39,989 bases of DNA from Cudoniella acicularis (taxonomy: Eukaryota > Ascomycota > Leotiomycetes > Helotiales > Helotiaceae), in the NCBI GenBank assembly GCA_013054445.1, contig JAAMPI010000387.1, positions 1 to 39,989 of the forward strand. The letters run 5' to 3'. The notes beneath the pieces were generated by a model. It did not search any database and was not told the DNA's origin. It worked only from the letters and a program-made list of their open reading frames with translations. A program made the position numbers and the translations under genes. Below are positions 1 through 13,100 of this stretch, piece after piece. Position 1 is the stretch's first letter; every line of letters begins with the position of its first letter.

Positions 1-2
1 AA

Positions 3-524
3 ATAACACTCCAAACCGACATCCCCGTCCAAATTCTCGAAATAGAAGATGCGAGCCGTAGCAAATGGGAGCAAATCGAGACCTTAGAATCTGAACGGCG
101 GGGAGAAACTACCCGAGGACGACAAGTAATCCGCGTTCTGCCTACGCCCGCTGATGGCGCAGAACCCTCTAGTGCTTCTACGCAAAATATTCCATCTTCG
201 AATGCGGCGGCTGGTGGAGCAGGAGCAGGACAAGGACAAGCGAAGAGTGCGGGACCGTATAAAGTGTTGATGCAGGATGTCAAGGGGAATAAGGTGTGGG
301 GTTTTGAGGTGAAGAGGGTGGAGAAGTTGGGGTATCCACCGGGAATGAATATTGGATGTAAGATGGTTTTGAAGAGGGGGTGTAAGGTGGCAAGGGGGAT
401 GGTATTGTTGGAACCTTTAGGGGTGGTTGTGTTAGGGGGGAAGATTGAGGTTTTGGATAAGAAGTGGAAGGAGGGGAGGGAAGAGTTCTTGAGGCAGAGT
501 GTTAGGGTTGAGAAGAGAGGTTGA
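3..524 (+). CDS. RMI1: RecQ-mediated genome instability protein 1 (Rmi1), 3' part
   Basis: The reading frame is open from base 3 to the TGA at 522-524, so the window holds only the C-terminal ~173 residues; the start lies outside. Rmi1 is the OB-fold partner of the Sgs1/BLM helicase and topoisomerase III, and the trio dissolves double Holliday junctions in the nucleus. The family match rests on the block starting KVLMQDVKGNKVWGFEVKRV, then a segment with CKMVLKRGCKVARGMVLLEP and VVLGGKIEVLDKKW. This is the typical end of the Rmi1 OB-fold, where the chain returns to a conserved 'VLGGKIE' strand. Between the N-terminal part and this block lies a low-complexity Gly/Ala/Gln insert (about 183-250). 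It converges on the MAP kinase gene with 775 bases between stop codons. Recognition is from sequence pattern only. Confidence 0.8.
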   Translation: MTLQTDIPVQILEIEDASRSKWEQIETLESERRGETTRGRQVIRVLPTPADGAEPSSASTQNIPSSNAAAGGAGAGQGQAKSAGPYKVLMQDVKGNKVWGFEVKRVEKLGYPPGMNIGCKMVLKRGCKVARGMVLLEPLGVVVLGGKIEVLDKKWKEGREEFLRQSVRVEKRG

Positions 525-1299
525 CAGCGAAGCTATAGATGAATGATTAAGGTAGAGGGCGCTAAGGAGGGGAATAGCAATAAAACGCCCTTTCATGCAC
601 CGAGGGCTGGCGTTCAAGGAAAAGGAGTTAAGACTTGCTTACATCTAGATACCCCAAGGAGGAAAAAAAGGCTAAAGCACAAAATAAAAGATCACCAAAC
701 AAACAAACGAACAAACAAATATAAATAAAATCTTTGACACATATATCAGCATTGCCATCTATGAAGTTTCTCAATGCCACCCAGTCCAGCCATAAAGAGA
801 CAGACCAACCGACCCATTGAATGAAGTAGCACCAAGTATTTAAGTTTCCGGAACACACAACACAGCAACAGCAAAATTGAACATGATCTCATGATGTCTC
901 GTAACTTTATTCCATCCATCCATTGACAACGTCCATCATTCCACATATCCACACCAGCTGCACAAAAAGTTCCTAATTTCATCTCATCTCTCCAACAACA
1001 ACAATTGTGCTGCGAAAACGGAAACGTCCATACATGATCATCTCCGTATCCATATCCATTTCCTTCTTGACATCATGCAATTATGAAAAATAAAAACTCC
1101 ACATTCCTTACTTATTGGCGCTTGGCATTTTTTGGGGCACAAAACCAACCTCCATTTGACTCGGATTAATTTCTGTGAGAATCTGAGAGAATCTTTACTG
1201 TTTTATGAGCTGCAAAGACAAATGTCCCTAAAACATCTATGTTTCCAAACCCATGGAACAGGTAGTTAATGAAAAGCAAGTCTGAGAGAGGCGACACGC
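525..1299. other. Convergent 3' intergenic region
   Basis: This is the space between the stop codons of two convergent genes, so it mostly holds 3' UTRs. The short ORFs in it show no family resemblance. It contains an AAAC-type simple repeat (696-720) and AT-rich stretches such as 1080-1095 that could serve in polyadenylation. No RNA gene was recognised. Confidence 0.6.
696..720. repeat. AAAC/AAAT simple sequence repeat
   Basis: Imperfect tandem copies of a four-base unit (AAAC, with one AACG interruption), followed by ATAAATAAAAT. It lies in the shared 3' region of RMI1 and the MAP kinase gene. Confidence 0.75.
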
Positions 1300-2596
<1,297 letters not shown>

Positions 2597-4785
2597 TCTG
2601 ACTGTCAATTGAGGTCGTCGCTCGTCGAAGAAGACTTTTTGCTACTGGCAAATTTCCTCTGAAATCTGCGGCAGAGTTTAGATCACTGTCGCCAGGAGGC
2701 ACACTTGCAAGGCAAGTGGAGTTCGGATATGCAAGAGACGTGGAAAGAGTGTACGAGAAGGTTGAGAGGTGTTTCTTTGTTGATTCTTGTTGGGTGCAAG
2801 TCGAAGCGAGAATGCTGGCAAGCTCGGATCTATCTATGCAGGCTCCGATTCTTCCTTCGTAGTGTATTCGTAGGTATGAACTGATCTTCGGCTTGATATC
2901 GCAGCGTTTATATCAAACTTTAATTCGAGCTCGTCAATGTGGTTCCGAGGTTCTCTCAGGGTCGTCGTCTTCAACAAGTTCAAGTTCGCGCTCGGCCCCG
3001 CCAAAAAGGGTCCCAACTGTCGCAGCTTTGAGATACGGACCGGGAATTTAGAACAGCGAAAGTTCTTTGACCTCCTTGGTTCGCACGCGTTCGTGGGTAC
3101 TCGAGTAGTGGTTTTCTAGATCCACAAGAAGAAAGTCAGCACTCTTTGTCGCTCTGCCGTCTTCGGGGGTTTGGAGATTTCAATTCATGCCTAAACGTGG
3201 TTCTGGAGCTTCTGGAAGTTTGGAAGCCTTCACTGCGGAATGCGCACTGCGCATGGGAGGGAGCAATGATTCATCTGATTGCTTTGGTTGAAGCAGAAGA
3301 GGTGAGAGGTGTGGCATACCTACGGTCTCTAACTCTGTGTTCCAGACTGACGTCGAGATTGCCCCGCTACAAGGATGCACAGCGCCTTTTCAAAGTCGGG
3401 TGATGGTGCGCGAAGGGGACTTGAGAGCAGAAGTTGCCAATGTTGAGGCAGCTTGCGATGGTGATGGAGATGATGAAGAAGAGAAGAAGCTCTCAGTCGA
3501 AGTCACGGCGTCTGCTGCTCAGGACTCTAATGGAGGTCTGGCTGTACTGCTACTCGGACTGCTGTGGGCGAGGATGGAACTGGGACCGAAGCGTCTTTGG
3601 CTCCCGAGGGGTTGTTAGATAGTGCGGGCTGGTCTTACCGCTCAGCGTATCACAGGCACTGACAAGCAACGCCACTTTTGACTGGTCCCTCCTGGCCGCT
3701 GCTGGCCCCCAGTGGCCCCTCCATCTCCTCCAAAGTGAAAGGTTTAAGCGCCCGAGATATCACACTCTGCTCTCCACAAGCAAGTTAAAGCAACCACCAT
3801 CCTTCGTTTCTAGGCTAGAGGCGCCTGTTTCACGGCCGAGCAGACGTTTCATTGACTGCCCACGATGTGACCGAGTGTTGCTTTTATATTAAGACTGCAG
3901 TTCACGCCGTCGCCAGCCAATCAGAAATTCAGGAAAATTCTTCTTCTATCAACTATTACTAGTCTCCCTCGCAGTATGAGGCAGAGCGCGCTGCCACACC
4001 TCCCATCCCATAATCCATGGATGCTGCTCCGCGTGTGACCAATGACTCTAGCAGAAACCGCCATTCTTCGATGATTCCATCCTTCAGCGCTTCGTAGGGT
4101 TACGAAGTAGGTACACGGACCCCAAAGAGACGAGCGTGTTGCGAGTTGCACAGCAAGGAGGAGTTCTCACAGTACCTTACAGCACCTGGGTCCTGGATGC
4201 TTAATTAGGCATGTCACACCAACACTGCGTATGAATCGAGCAATTGCTAGGCGGAAGATCACCACGAGAGCGTCGCAGCAACCCTCATCGAGAAGATCTC
4301 TAAGTGCTCGCCCGCCGTCGCAATAAGCTCCATGACCACTAGCCAACAACTGCTCAGAGGCCCGGAAGGAATAATCGACTGCCGGTTCATGCATCGTGAG
4401 CTCTGTGACCAAGGTGAAGAGGAAGAGACCGCCGTTTTGTCTCTGTTTGATGTTCTCGTCTCAACTTGCACCCCTACCCCTACCCTTGCCCGGAACCCCT
4501 ATATCATGTCAACTATACCCGTAAGCGACACGACCTCGGAAAGGCACTCCTGATTCCTGAATTTATCTACAACTCTTACCGAACAATTCTTGTGATCAAG
4601 TTGAGACAGAATGGATGGGATGGGATGGGATGGATTTCGGGCGTCAACTTAGAACTCAGGCACCAGATGCAAGTAGATGGCCTCAGAGTGGCATGTAATT
4701 TTTTTAGCATTATCGTGGTCGTTGCTTGACTAGAATATTCTTCTACTGCTACAGACTTGACATCCCATGACTTGGGACGCATACT
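2597..4785. other. Long upstream region of the MAP kinase gene
   Basis: About 2.2 kb lies between the MAP kinase start and the 3' end of SEC24, both on the minus strand. The part near 2600-3900 presumably holds the kinase promoter and 5' leader, with pyrimidine-rich and CCCCT-containing stretches around 3690-3780. Several ORFs of 60-98 codons (for example 3337-3618, with an acidic DGDGDDEEEKK run) overlap in different frames and show no recognisable family. The 3' UTR of SEC24 must occupy part of the 4500-4785 end. No RNA gene was seen. Confidence 0.5.
4612..4634. repeat. GGGAT short tandem repeat
   Basis: Four near-perfect copies of a five-base unit (ATGGGATGGGATGGG) downstream of SEC24. 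It is too short to suggest a telomeric relic. Confidence 0.7.
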
Positions 4786-7777
4786 TCACTGTACGACCTG
4801 TGCAACAATGCATCAGCATGAGGCTTTGGCTTCAGGTATGACGCCCTTGTGGGACTCTAGCTCACCTTTTCCCTCAGCGTGCCCATCCACTGCTGGAAGC
4901 TCATACCCTGGTCGGCTCTGTCCTCCACAAGTAAAGTTTGTGCCCACAACTTCAAGCTTGGATCGCCATCTTCCCGGATGACATACAGGTGCGGCACGAC
5001 GATGCTACCCACGCCACGAGATCGGTAATCTCGACTCTTTTGGACCACTGCACGGACCCGTTCGTTGAAGTCATTGTCGAGTTCTGGTAACGAGCTCTTG
5101 CCGACCTTCAGCTTCGTCCTGTCTGCGACGTCAAACACATCGGCTAGCAGTTGTGGCACTGCGTCACGACCAACCCAGAGGAACTGAGTCTGCCCATCGT
5201 CGATAAGATACAGGCCATAAGGAACAAGGCGTTCGGATGAAAGATTGTGAGGTGGCGGAAGGATGATCTGGCTTGTCTCTGGGTCAGGGATACCCGCATT
5301 ATCAGGCATGTCATGTAATGAGTAGAGGCGCGGATAGATGTATTGCATCAAGAGCGGGAGCGGTAGAGTGGAGAGCTGGCAAAGAGCAGCTGATCGAAGA
5401 TCCGAAGGAATTTGCGCCGATTTTCGGAGTCCGACGTTTTTGATGAGTCCGAGGAACAGGACGGGTAAGCCACGAAGATTTGCTGGGAATTGCAGTCCAC
5501 CACCTCCCATATTTCCTCCTGCAAGTTCCTTCTTGAAAGTCTGGAGGAGTTCAATAAGCTTAGATTGAAGAGCTTCCCTGGCCGGCTCAAGACCACTGCT
5601 GAGTGCACGTTCAACAGCTTTGTGGCTGAAGAAAGTTGTGATAGCACACTGGTCAGCGGAGGCATAGACATCAGCAAGGTTCGTCGTCGTAGGTAAGGAA
5701 AGAGTCATAACTCGGATTCGTCTCTCGCCGTTACTAGTTGTGTGAAGAACAGCAGCTTGCATGCAGACGAAACTCTTGGTCAAGCTCTCATCGATGGCGA
5801 CTTCAACAACGTAGCTCTGATCTCTAGGGAAGGCTGGGAAAGCACACAGATCAGAACTTCGATTGAAGAAGTTGCCGTAGAAAGTGCTCATTCTCAAACC
5901 GGTCGTGGCGCGAACACGCAGTACTGCCTCGAGACCAATTTCGGCCGAAAGGTAGTCGCTAAATTCAGTCGCGAACTTAATAGCATCCTCGCTTCGTCCA
6001 GCGTTCCAACCGGGGTAGAAGTAAGTTTGTCCTCCTGTGTATCTTGGCAAGTTGCTGAGAGATGCTACATCCTGGTATTGAGAAGAGAACAAGAACATAT
6101 CAATGGAGACTTGGTTCTTGGAGCATTCAACAGCGAAACTCTTGTAAAAGCTGTTCCCGGTTTGTAGTAATCCGCTCTCTTTGCTAGTTCCCAAAAGTTT
6201 CTTGTCTTCACGCATTTCTAGCTTTCCATATCCAATATTTGGTAGAGATGCGGTAATCACAACAATTTTCCCTCCGAGAGGCGAAATCAGCTTATGACCT
6301 GCTCTCAGAGCGGATCCCATGCATGATCCATTGTTCTGGTTCGTCTGGAACATGGTTGGAAGAGTTGTTAAGAATTTTTCAACACTCAATCGGCTCTCAG
6401 AGAGGGGGACCAGTAATTCTTGGGGTATTGGCAAGAAAGGCTCGTCAAGATCGCTCACAACAAGCATGTTGGTTTCTCCATTTTCGTCAGAGTCTTTGGG
6501 AACCGCAAAATAGTGTAAGCTGGAATCCACTGCCATAAATCCTACACGGGTCCTCCTGTCTGCGTTGGGTATCCGGTTCAAACTGTCCAAAATCGTCCGA
6601 GCGCTTGTTGCAAGGAGACCACATGATACGGAAGCATAGCTAACATCGAACAAGAAAAGATAAACAAGAGGTTGTGGAGGCCGGACCATGTATTCTTGTG
6701 GAGCAACAAACTCAACAACAGCGTGATTGAGTTCGGGTCTTTGCCATCGGTCGACACTTTTCTGTGCTGCTGTATCCCAATCGAATGCTTGCGGGACATC
6801 ATTCGTCAAATTACACATATTACATCTCCATCTGTGCCCATGATCCAAGAATGTGACGTAAGGGTTTATGTATGAACGACATCGTCGGCAACGAGAAATG
6901 ACCTGATCTTGAACGATGGGAACTGGGTCGTCCACATCATGGAGCGACGTATATGGTTGAATGACAAGTGCAAATGGGAGTTTTGATTTCTTCAGAAGAG
7001 AATGTGTAGTTGGAACAGCATTGAGAGTAGAGCGAACATATTTTGGAGGACAGTTTGCATCTGGCGAAGGTGTGACACTCGACTATAAAAGTATTAGCTT
7101 CGCTGTCACTTCCAAATTTTGAGACTTGTACTGACATTAGGGGGCAAAATAATAGGTGGAGGTGGTAAATCGAGTTCTGCAACGTTGAATGGCTGGTTGA
7201 GGAGGTCCGTAGGGTATAACTGATTCAAAACAACTGGTCGAGCTGCACCTCCTTGGGGTTGTGCTGCAGCTGGAGCTCCTACACCCATCTGCCCCATCTG
7301 CTGCGTAATTCCAGCTACGCCACCGGCAGCAGGTGCTCCTGGGCCTGGATATCCAGCATCGGGCGGTTGGTAGCCTACACCGCCACCAAACTGTGGTTGT
7401 TGTACTCCATAACTAGGAGCAGGTACTCCAGGCGCTGGCACTGGCGCTCCTCCAACTTGAGCTCCATATGGCTGGGCACCATATGCTGGCTGCGCTTCTG
7501 GTTGCGCTGCATATCCACCATACGCGGGTGCTCCAGGAGGTTGAAATTGTCCCCCGCCTTGCAATTGTCCTCCCAAAGCAGAGTTCGCACCCGCGCCAAA
7601 GTCGTACGCTTGCGCCGCATATCCTCTCTTCTTCTTCTTGCCTCCTTCATGCTCTGCTTGTCCAGGTGGAGGAGGTGGGGAGGTCGTGCTAAAGCCGGGC
7701 TGAACTGGACTTTGCTGAGCATATGGATCTGGGGCAGGATAACCTTGGCCCGAGTATCCATCTTGTGGCGCCGCCAT
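4786..7777 (-). CDS. SEC24: COPII coat cargo-selection subunit Sec24
   Basis: Proposed exons are 7777-7136, 7082-4866 and 4797-4786, giving 957 codons (956 residues), normal for Sec24. Sec24 pairs with Sec23 on ER exit sites and binds cargo export signals. The first ~200 residues are a Gln/Pro/Gly/Tyr-rich disordered arm. The zinc ribbon follows with C279-X2-C282 and C301-X2-C304 around [17 protein letters not shown], then the trunk ([12 protein letters not shown]...), beta-sandwich, helical and gelsolin-like domains. Intron 1 joins LPPN to [13 protein letters not shown]. The unspliced frame would end in ...REKVS at 4857. However, GTGAGC directly after the REK codons, a GCTGATG branch-like site and the acceptor TTGCACAG 68 bases on give REKVVQ-stop, which fits the family end better. 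The last exon would hold only three coding codons. Identity is certain; the terminal exon is inference. Confidence 0.94.
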
Positions 7778-8356
7778 GCTTGCGTCAATTCGGGAGTCGC
7801 TGCGACTTGGTGATTTGCAGCTTCACAAAGGCGCAAGAAGCTGCAAAGTGGCAATCAGCAACTGAGATTATTGTGGTGGTGAGGTGAGGTCTCGAGGTGT
7901 TCTAAGCTTAAAGGTCTAGTCAAGGAACACGTTGCGATTGTCAACCCGAAGGCCAGGTAATCCGAGCGAGGTAGGTCTCAGCTTTCACAGTGTTGCTGAA
8001 AACGATGGATGAGGACAGTCATGACATGGGATTGAGGGCAGCGTGTCGGGACAGAAATATCCTGGCCTTGCATGCAAGTAGGAGCCACGGCTGGAGTCCT
8101 GCCAGATTGTGGTGTTTGAATGATCTGATCACGTGCAAGGCTATATTTGAATGGTATTCGGGAACTTTCATGCGCCATCATCCTGCAGGAGTATTGAAGC
8201 ACAAGACCAGTTGGAATGCAATCCCCCTTATTAAAACATCACCCTCTCAACACATTCGCTTTCAATTCTTTGTCTTTCGTTGTACTTTGCAAACTTTGTG
8301 ATACTGGTGTTTCTTTTTCTACGCCTCAATTGCACCCATCCAATTACATAGCAATC
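7778..8356. other. Divergent promoter region between SEC24 and a small membrane-protein gene
   Basis: The two genes start in opposite directions from this 579-base gap, so it should hold both promoters and 5' leaders. A pyrimidine-rich run lies just upstream of the plus-strand start (8225-8350), as is common before fungal start codons. No other gene was recognised. Confidence 0.6.
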
Positions 8357-9021
8357 ATGACTTGGGGTAAATCAGTCCCAAAGGCTCCCCCACCATCGAC
8401 CTCGGCATTCATGTAAGTATGCGCCTTAACTTTGGACGGGATATTTGCTGATTCAATGCGTAGGAGACTTCTGCCATTGTTTATTCTATTCGTTATTATT
8501 GGCATAGGTGCTTTCGTCGGATATCACATCTATCTTTCGGTCCAAAAGATCTCCTCCGCCGCATCCGAGAAAATGCAATCCAAGAACGTAGTATTCTCAA
8601 AGGATGGGGTGAAAGTGGGCGTGAAGCACCTCAGGAATGAGAGTTATGTTGATGCCACCCAAGGATTCTTAGTCAAGGCTTGGAATCTAAGTACCTGGCC
8701 TGCATACAAATCCAAACTTTGGAATCAACAACCCGCAGGTGCAAGCGCAGGTGGGAAGGTTGAATCGAGGAAGCCGTAAGTACAATCTCTATTGGAATCA
8801 CATCAACGGTATAAACACATTTATGCCAAGAGTTCATTTCCCTAGATTCCTAGTCATGGGAGTTGGTTTAATTCGAGCTGTCTTGGCCTTTTGAAGTTGG
8901 GATAACCCCATATACACCATCTCATTTCGCTCTCGTGAGATTTATATGCGAACGAAACATGGCTAACAAATTCACCGACAGATATTCACGCTCGACCTCA
9001 TCTTCATCCTCAAAGTCATAA
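8357..9021 (+). CDS. Small single-pass membrane protein, conserved-looking, function unknown
   Basis: Exons 8357-8412, 8464-8775 and 8982-9021 give 136 codons (135 residues). Both donors are GTAAGT, with acceptors CGTAG and GACAG; the phases fit (AT|G, CC|A). The protein starts MTWGKSVPKAPPPSTSAF. One strong hydrophobic segment follows at about residues 21-43 (LPLFILFVIIGIGAFVGYHI). A soluble domain of ~75 residues comes next, with KNVVFSKDGVKVGVKHL and DATQGFLVKAWNLSTWPAY, and a Ser-rich tail (STSSSSSKS). There is no cleavable-looking signal peptide, so an N-in signal-anchor topology is likely. The clear domain pattern and the clean intron phases argue for a real gene. I recall similar short proteins in other ascomycetes but know no function for them. 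Confidence 0.82.
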
Positions 9022-10111
9022 ATTACCAATGGCGCTTTTCTAATTTCACGCTTCTTCGATACCCGCAACTCTCTGTTGCACAACCACAAACACTCTCTCG
9101 CAAGAACCGTCCGAAAACCCCGAATTTTTCATGCTCTCCCTCGGGGCCGGTTGTCTGAACAAACAGGAAGTACTTGTACATGGTTACCGAAAATTGGGAT
9201 ACAGGCTGGGGCGCACTCTGGATTACTTTTCACTTTTTTCTCCCTTCAGGAACGGAGACTTTCACTTGTACGACAATATGGTAGCTGGGTTTGATTGTTT
9301 ATACCACTATGGGCGGTGCTTATACGCATTTTTTATTTTCGCAGAAAGATATGACGATACGATTTCCGTTCTGCCCCTTTTCGCATTTGTGACCTTCATT
9401 ACAGCGCTGGTGGCGAGATTGCAAAGCATACGGGTAACGAGTACTCCCACCCCATACTGGCATCAATTATCCCCTTTATTGCAGGAACCGGAAAACAGAA
9501 ACCCCCATCTATTCCCCCAATCTCATCTCAAACTCCATGTCGTCTATCTAGGAACCTATTCAAAAGATCTGCGATCCTATTAATTCTAAAAATAAAATAA
9601 TACAGGATATTGCAGATTAAGAGAAAGAGAACAAAAATAAACTTTATAATGAGGCAGTACCGCAATAGTAATTACCAGGCTGCCTTGGCGTGTAGTAAGC
9701 TATTTCTGAAGCGGTTTGAGAAAGATTTTCTCGGTTTTCTTTTTCTTTTTCTTTTTCTTTTGGGTAGAAAAGGCATTGATTTAGGCAGAGAATTCTTGGT
9801 TAAAACCTAAAGACGGCCAGAAGAAAATTGAAGAAATATAAGGAAGAAGACAGGGAGTGTGCCAGTGTGACTCCCACTAAGTGCTAGGCGCTTCAGTAAA
9901 AGAAGGTCCTCTCATATATCTACTATCCAGCATGATATAAAAGTCCAGTGTATGATTACCAACACAGAACTCAAAACCAGGCACGACACATACAAAATCA
10001 TAGACATATTTCCTTTCTCATTTCACATCACTAGGAATCTGTCTATCTAGACATCCACAGGACATAACTCATAACAACGTATACCGCTCTAAACTTCTTT
10101 TTTTGACACCC
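9022..10111. other. Convergent 3' intergenic region
   Basis: This gap lies between the stop of the small membrane-protein gene and the stop of SKI3 and should contain both 3' UTRs. A 150-codon ORF at 9131-9583 has no family resemblance and is taken as chance. A TTTTTC microsatellite lies at 9735-9761. AT-rich stretches near 9585-9650 are plausible polyadenylation surroundings. Confidence 0.55.
9735..9761. repeat. TTTTTC microsatellite
   Basis: Four to five copies of a six-base T-rich unit (TTTTCT TTTTCT TTTTCT), without other structure around it. Confidence 0.8.
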
Positions 10112-13100
10112 TTATTGCAACCCACTCAAAACACCACTCAAAGCATCCCAACCCTCCTCCCTCCAAGGCGCAACTATAACCGCCTTCTGAGCGCCAGCAA
10201 CAGATCCCACCCCCGCAAACGCCACTGCCAATTCCGCTGCGCCCAGTTCTCCTCTAGGAGGAACACCCTTCACAGCAGTATTCAACGCCATCTCCGCCGC
10301 ATATTCATCGCCACCTACCTCCGCCAGTCGACTCCAACCATGAGGTTGGTTCGGATGAAGGAAAATATCCGTTTGGATCTCCTTCATTGTGGCAAGCTCG
10401 GGGTCCTCTTGAGAAAAGGAAGCGATGGCTCGGAGAACCTCGCTGACGTCCACTTGTTCACGCTCGGAGATTGTGTGTGTAGCACGGAGTTCTTCAAGGG
10501 TCGAGGTCACGGCTTCGAGACTTTCTTCGTCGGAATCAAAGAGGGCGATGATACCCAGTAGTAGAACGGATTGTACATGATCCGGATGGCTTTCTACACA
10601 ATCGAAGAGGAGATCCCTTGTCTGGTTTCGTGATTTCCCGTCTCCATTTGCCCATAGCACTTGTGCCAATAAGCATACAGCATCTGGGTTGCCGTTTGAT
10701 TCTTCAAGGGCAGGCCGAAAATATTCTAAAGCTTTTTGTGGTTCCTGGATGTAGTAATGCGCTAACCCAACAGTAAGATGGGCAGATAATCTGCTTTTTT
10801 TGCGCGCTTCTGCCGAGAGCTCATTGCCAGCATCTTCCGCACTAAGTTCCAGAGCAGTCTCGCCGCTTTCGATGGCTGCCGCGAAGGAGCCGGTTGCAAG
10901 CTGAGATCGTGCGAGATCTGCTTTTGCTAATGCAAAACGCGAGAGTGACGAGGGTGATTCTGTAATTTCGTAATCTGCTTCGACTGCGGCGCAAATTTCA
11001 GACAGGGTAGCTACGGCTTGAGGCAGGTTCTTGAATCGGTCTAGCAGGGTAGGAGTAGATAGTGATTCATATTCTGCATTCCATTCCGCTTGGATTTCCG
11101 CATTAGTCTTAGGTCGAGGCGACTTAGGCGATGAGACCCCTTCAGCTTTTGGAAAAGCATCTACTTGTTCTGAAAACAGACTAGAGAGATGCCGATGTAT
11201 TAAATCACTCGGAGCCATGGCTTTTAGTTGATTGAGTGCAAACAATGGCTGTACAATATCGGTGATATTAAGGGCTCTAGTCGAGGCCAAAATCAGATCA
11301 AATGTAGATTGCGCGTATTGCCTCTTCGTGATTAATGATGAAGATTCGGAAATTTCCATGGCGTGAGCAAACAGGAGATTTGCCTCTTTTATATCACCAG
11401 TCAACAAAAGTGCTAGCAGTCCTTGACCGATCCAGGCATGTGCGAAGTCCGGGTCTGATGATTGAGCTCGTGTGAATGCATCATTTGCAAGCATGAAATC
11501 ATTCTGAAGGAGGTAAAGTGTACCAAGGTTTGTCCATGCTTGTGAACTTCGCTCATTTAAGAACAAGCTGCGAATGAATGAATGCTGCGCCACCTTGGGA
11601 TTCAGTTCACTTGTGATGACACCAAGAGCATTCCAAAATTCCGAATTGCCAGCCTCCAGCTCGATAGCCCGCTTGAAGCATCTCACTGCAGCTTTTAGGT
11701 ATCTGGTAGATTTCTTTTTGAGCACACCGCCGAGACAAACATGAGCTCGGTGCTCCGCCCATCCCAAGTTATAATATGCGACAGCCTGGGCATGTATATC
11801 ATGAGCTGAGACGTGTATCGCTCGTTTGTGAGCTAGAATAGATCCATGAAGACATCTTGTGAGATTTACCCCATGTTGCTCATCTACTGAGAAGAGCCCG
11901 TCTGCAAATACAACATCAATACCCACACCGTCAATACCGGCAAAAGTCGTGTATGCATCTTTCTGACCTCTTAATTGAAGGAGATGCTTCACTTTTGAGG
12001 GCGGGAAATCCGATAAATGGCATTGAACCCATGAGTAGACTGAACAAGCGTCTCCAACTGCTCTCCATAGATTGAAAGCATCGCCCCCAGTGTCAGCCAA
12101 CTTGATAGCAGCATCAATCGTCTCAGTAGCACGCTGAGCAGCATACCCGAACAATCCCTTGTCAAGACCATCCCAAGCACTCTCAATTAGAGCTTGTATT
12201 AAGGCGATGGATACTCCAAATTCTGTTGGACGTCCTTTGAGAACAGCCTTATAACCTTCAATGGCATCATCGTAATCGCCGAGCTCGCGTTTCACATTGG
12301 CCAGCATGTGCTTTGCGAACCATGTTTCCCCAGCCTTTTGTTGTTCGATTTCATGTTCGAACGTTTCTGCATGTTGAAATGCTTTCGTGGCCGCAATGTA
12401 ACGCCCCGAATTGTGATAGCTTTCACCGAGACCGACCCAGGAATGATAGTCATTGGGTGTAATTCGAAGCGCAGACTGAAATGAAACAATACTCTTTGCA
12501 TATTCTTGCTTGTTCAACTCCGCAACACCAAGTGCTGCGAATGGCCAGCTAATACCCTTCTTTTTGGAGCCTGGTGCAGGTCGAACTTTTCCGGAATCCA
12601 CGACTCGCTGCGCGACAACTTCAACAAGTTCCCATTCACCTTGCTCAGCAAATATGCTTGCGAGGCGTTTCGCGGCCTCCACTTCCGATGACGAAAGCTC
12701 AAAAGCTTTTTGGAAACATTTCCGCGATCTTTTCTTGTCTTTTGAATAGTCGGCATAAAATATTCCAAGGCTGGTATAGGCCGGTGCAAAGTTGAGATTG
12801 CTTTTCAAAGATGCTAGGAAATAAGAATACGCGCCGTTCCTGTCCTTACGTGCAGACTTGCTTGGGTCAATATTCCATACACATATGCCAATTCGGTATT
12901 GTGTTTGTGCTAGCAAATCCCGTGAACGAAGGTCTTTGGTGTCCATTTTTGGGAGACATGCTTCTAATCCTGCTTTTCCTGCAATGTAGTCGCCATTCAG
13001 TGCTTTGACCCAGGCAGCTTCAGTCTTCACGCGGATATTGTTTGGATCTCTCTCCAGAGCACGTGCCAGAAAATCTATCGCCGCAGGGTAGTCTTCTTCC

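Noticed and set aside
3337..3618. 93-codon plus-strand ORF with an acidic run
   Set aside because: It overlaps another ORF in a different frame and shows no family resemblance; it lies in the MAP kinase upstream region.
4612..4634. GGGAT repeat as a telomere-like relic
   Set aside because: Only about four units of five bases, unlike the TTAGGG repeat of filamentous ascomycetes.
7253..7813. 186-codon plus-strand ORF opposite the SEC24 N-terminus
   Set aside because: Antisense shadow of the Pro/Gly/Gln-rich arm; composition is dictated by the real gene.
9131..9583. 150-codon plus-strand ORF after the small membrane-protein gene
   Set aside because: No domain or membrane pattern that fits a family; it lies in the expected 3' UTR and convergent spacer.
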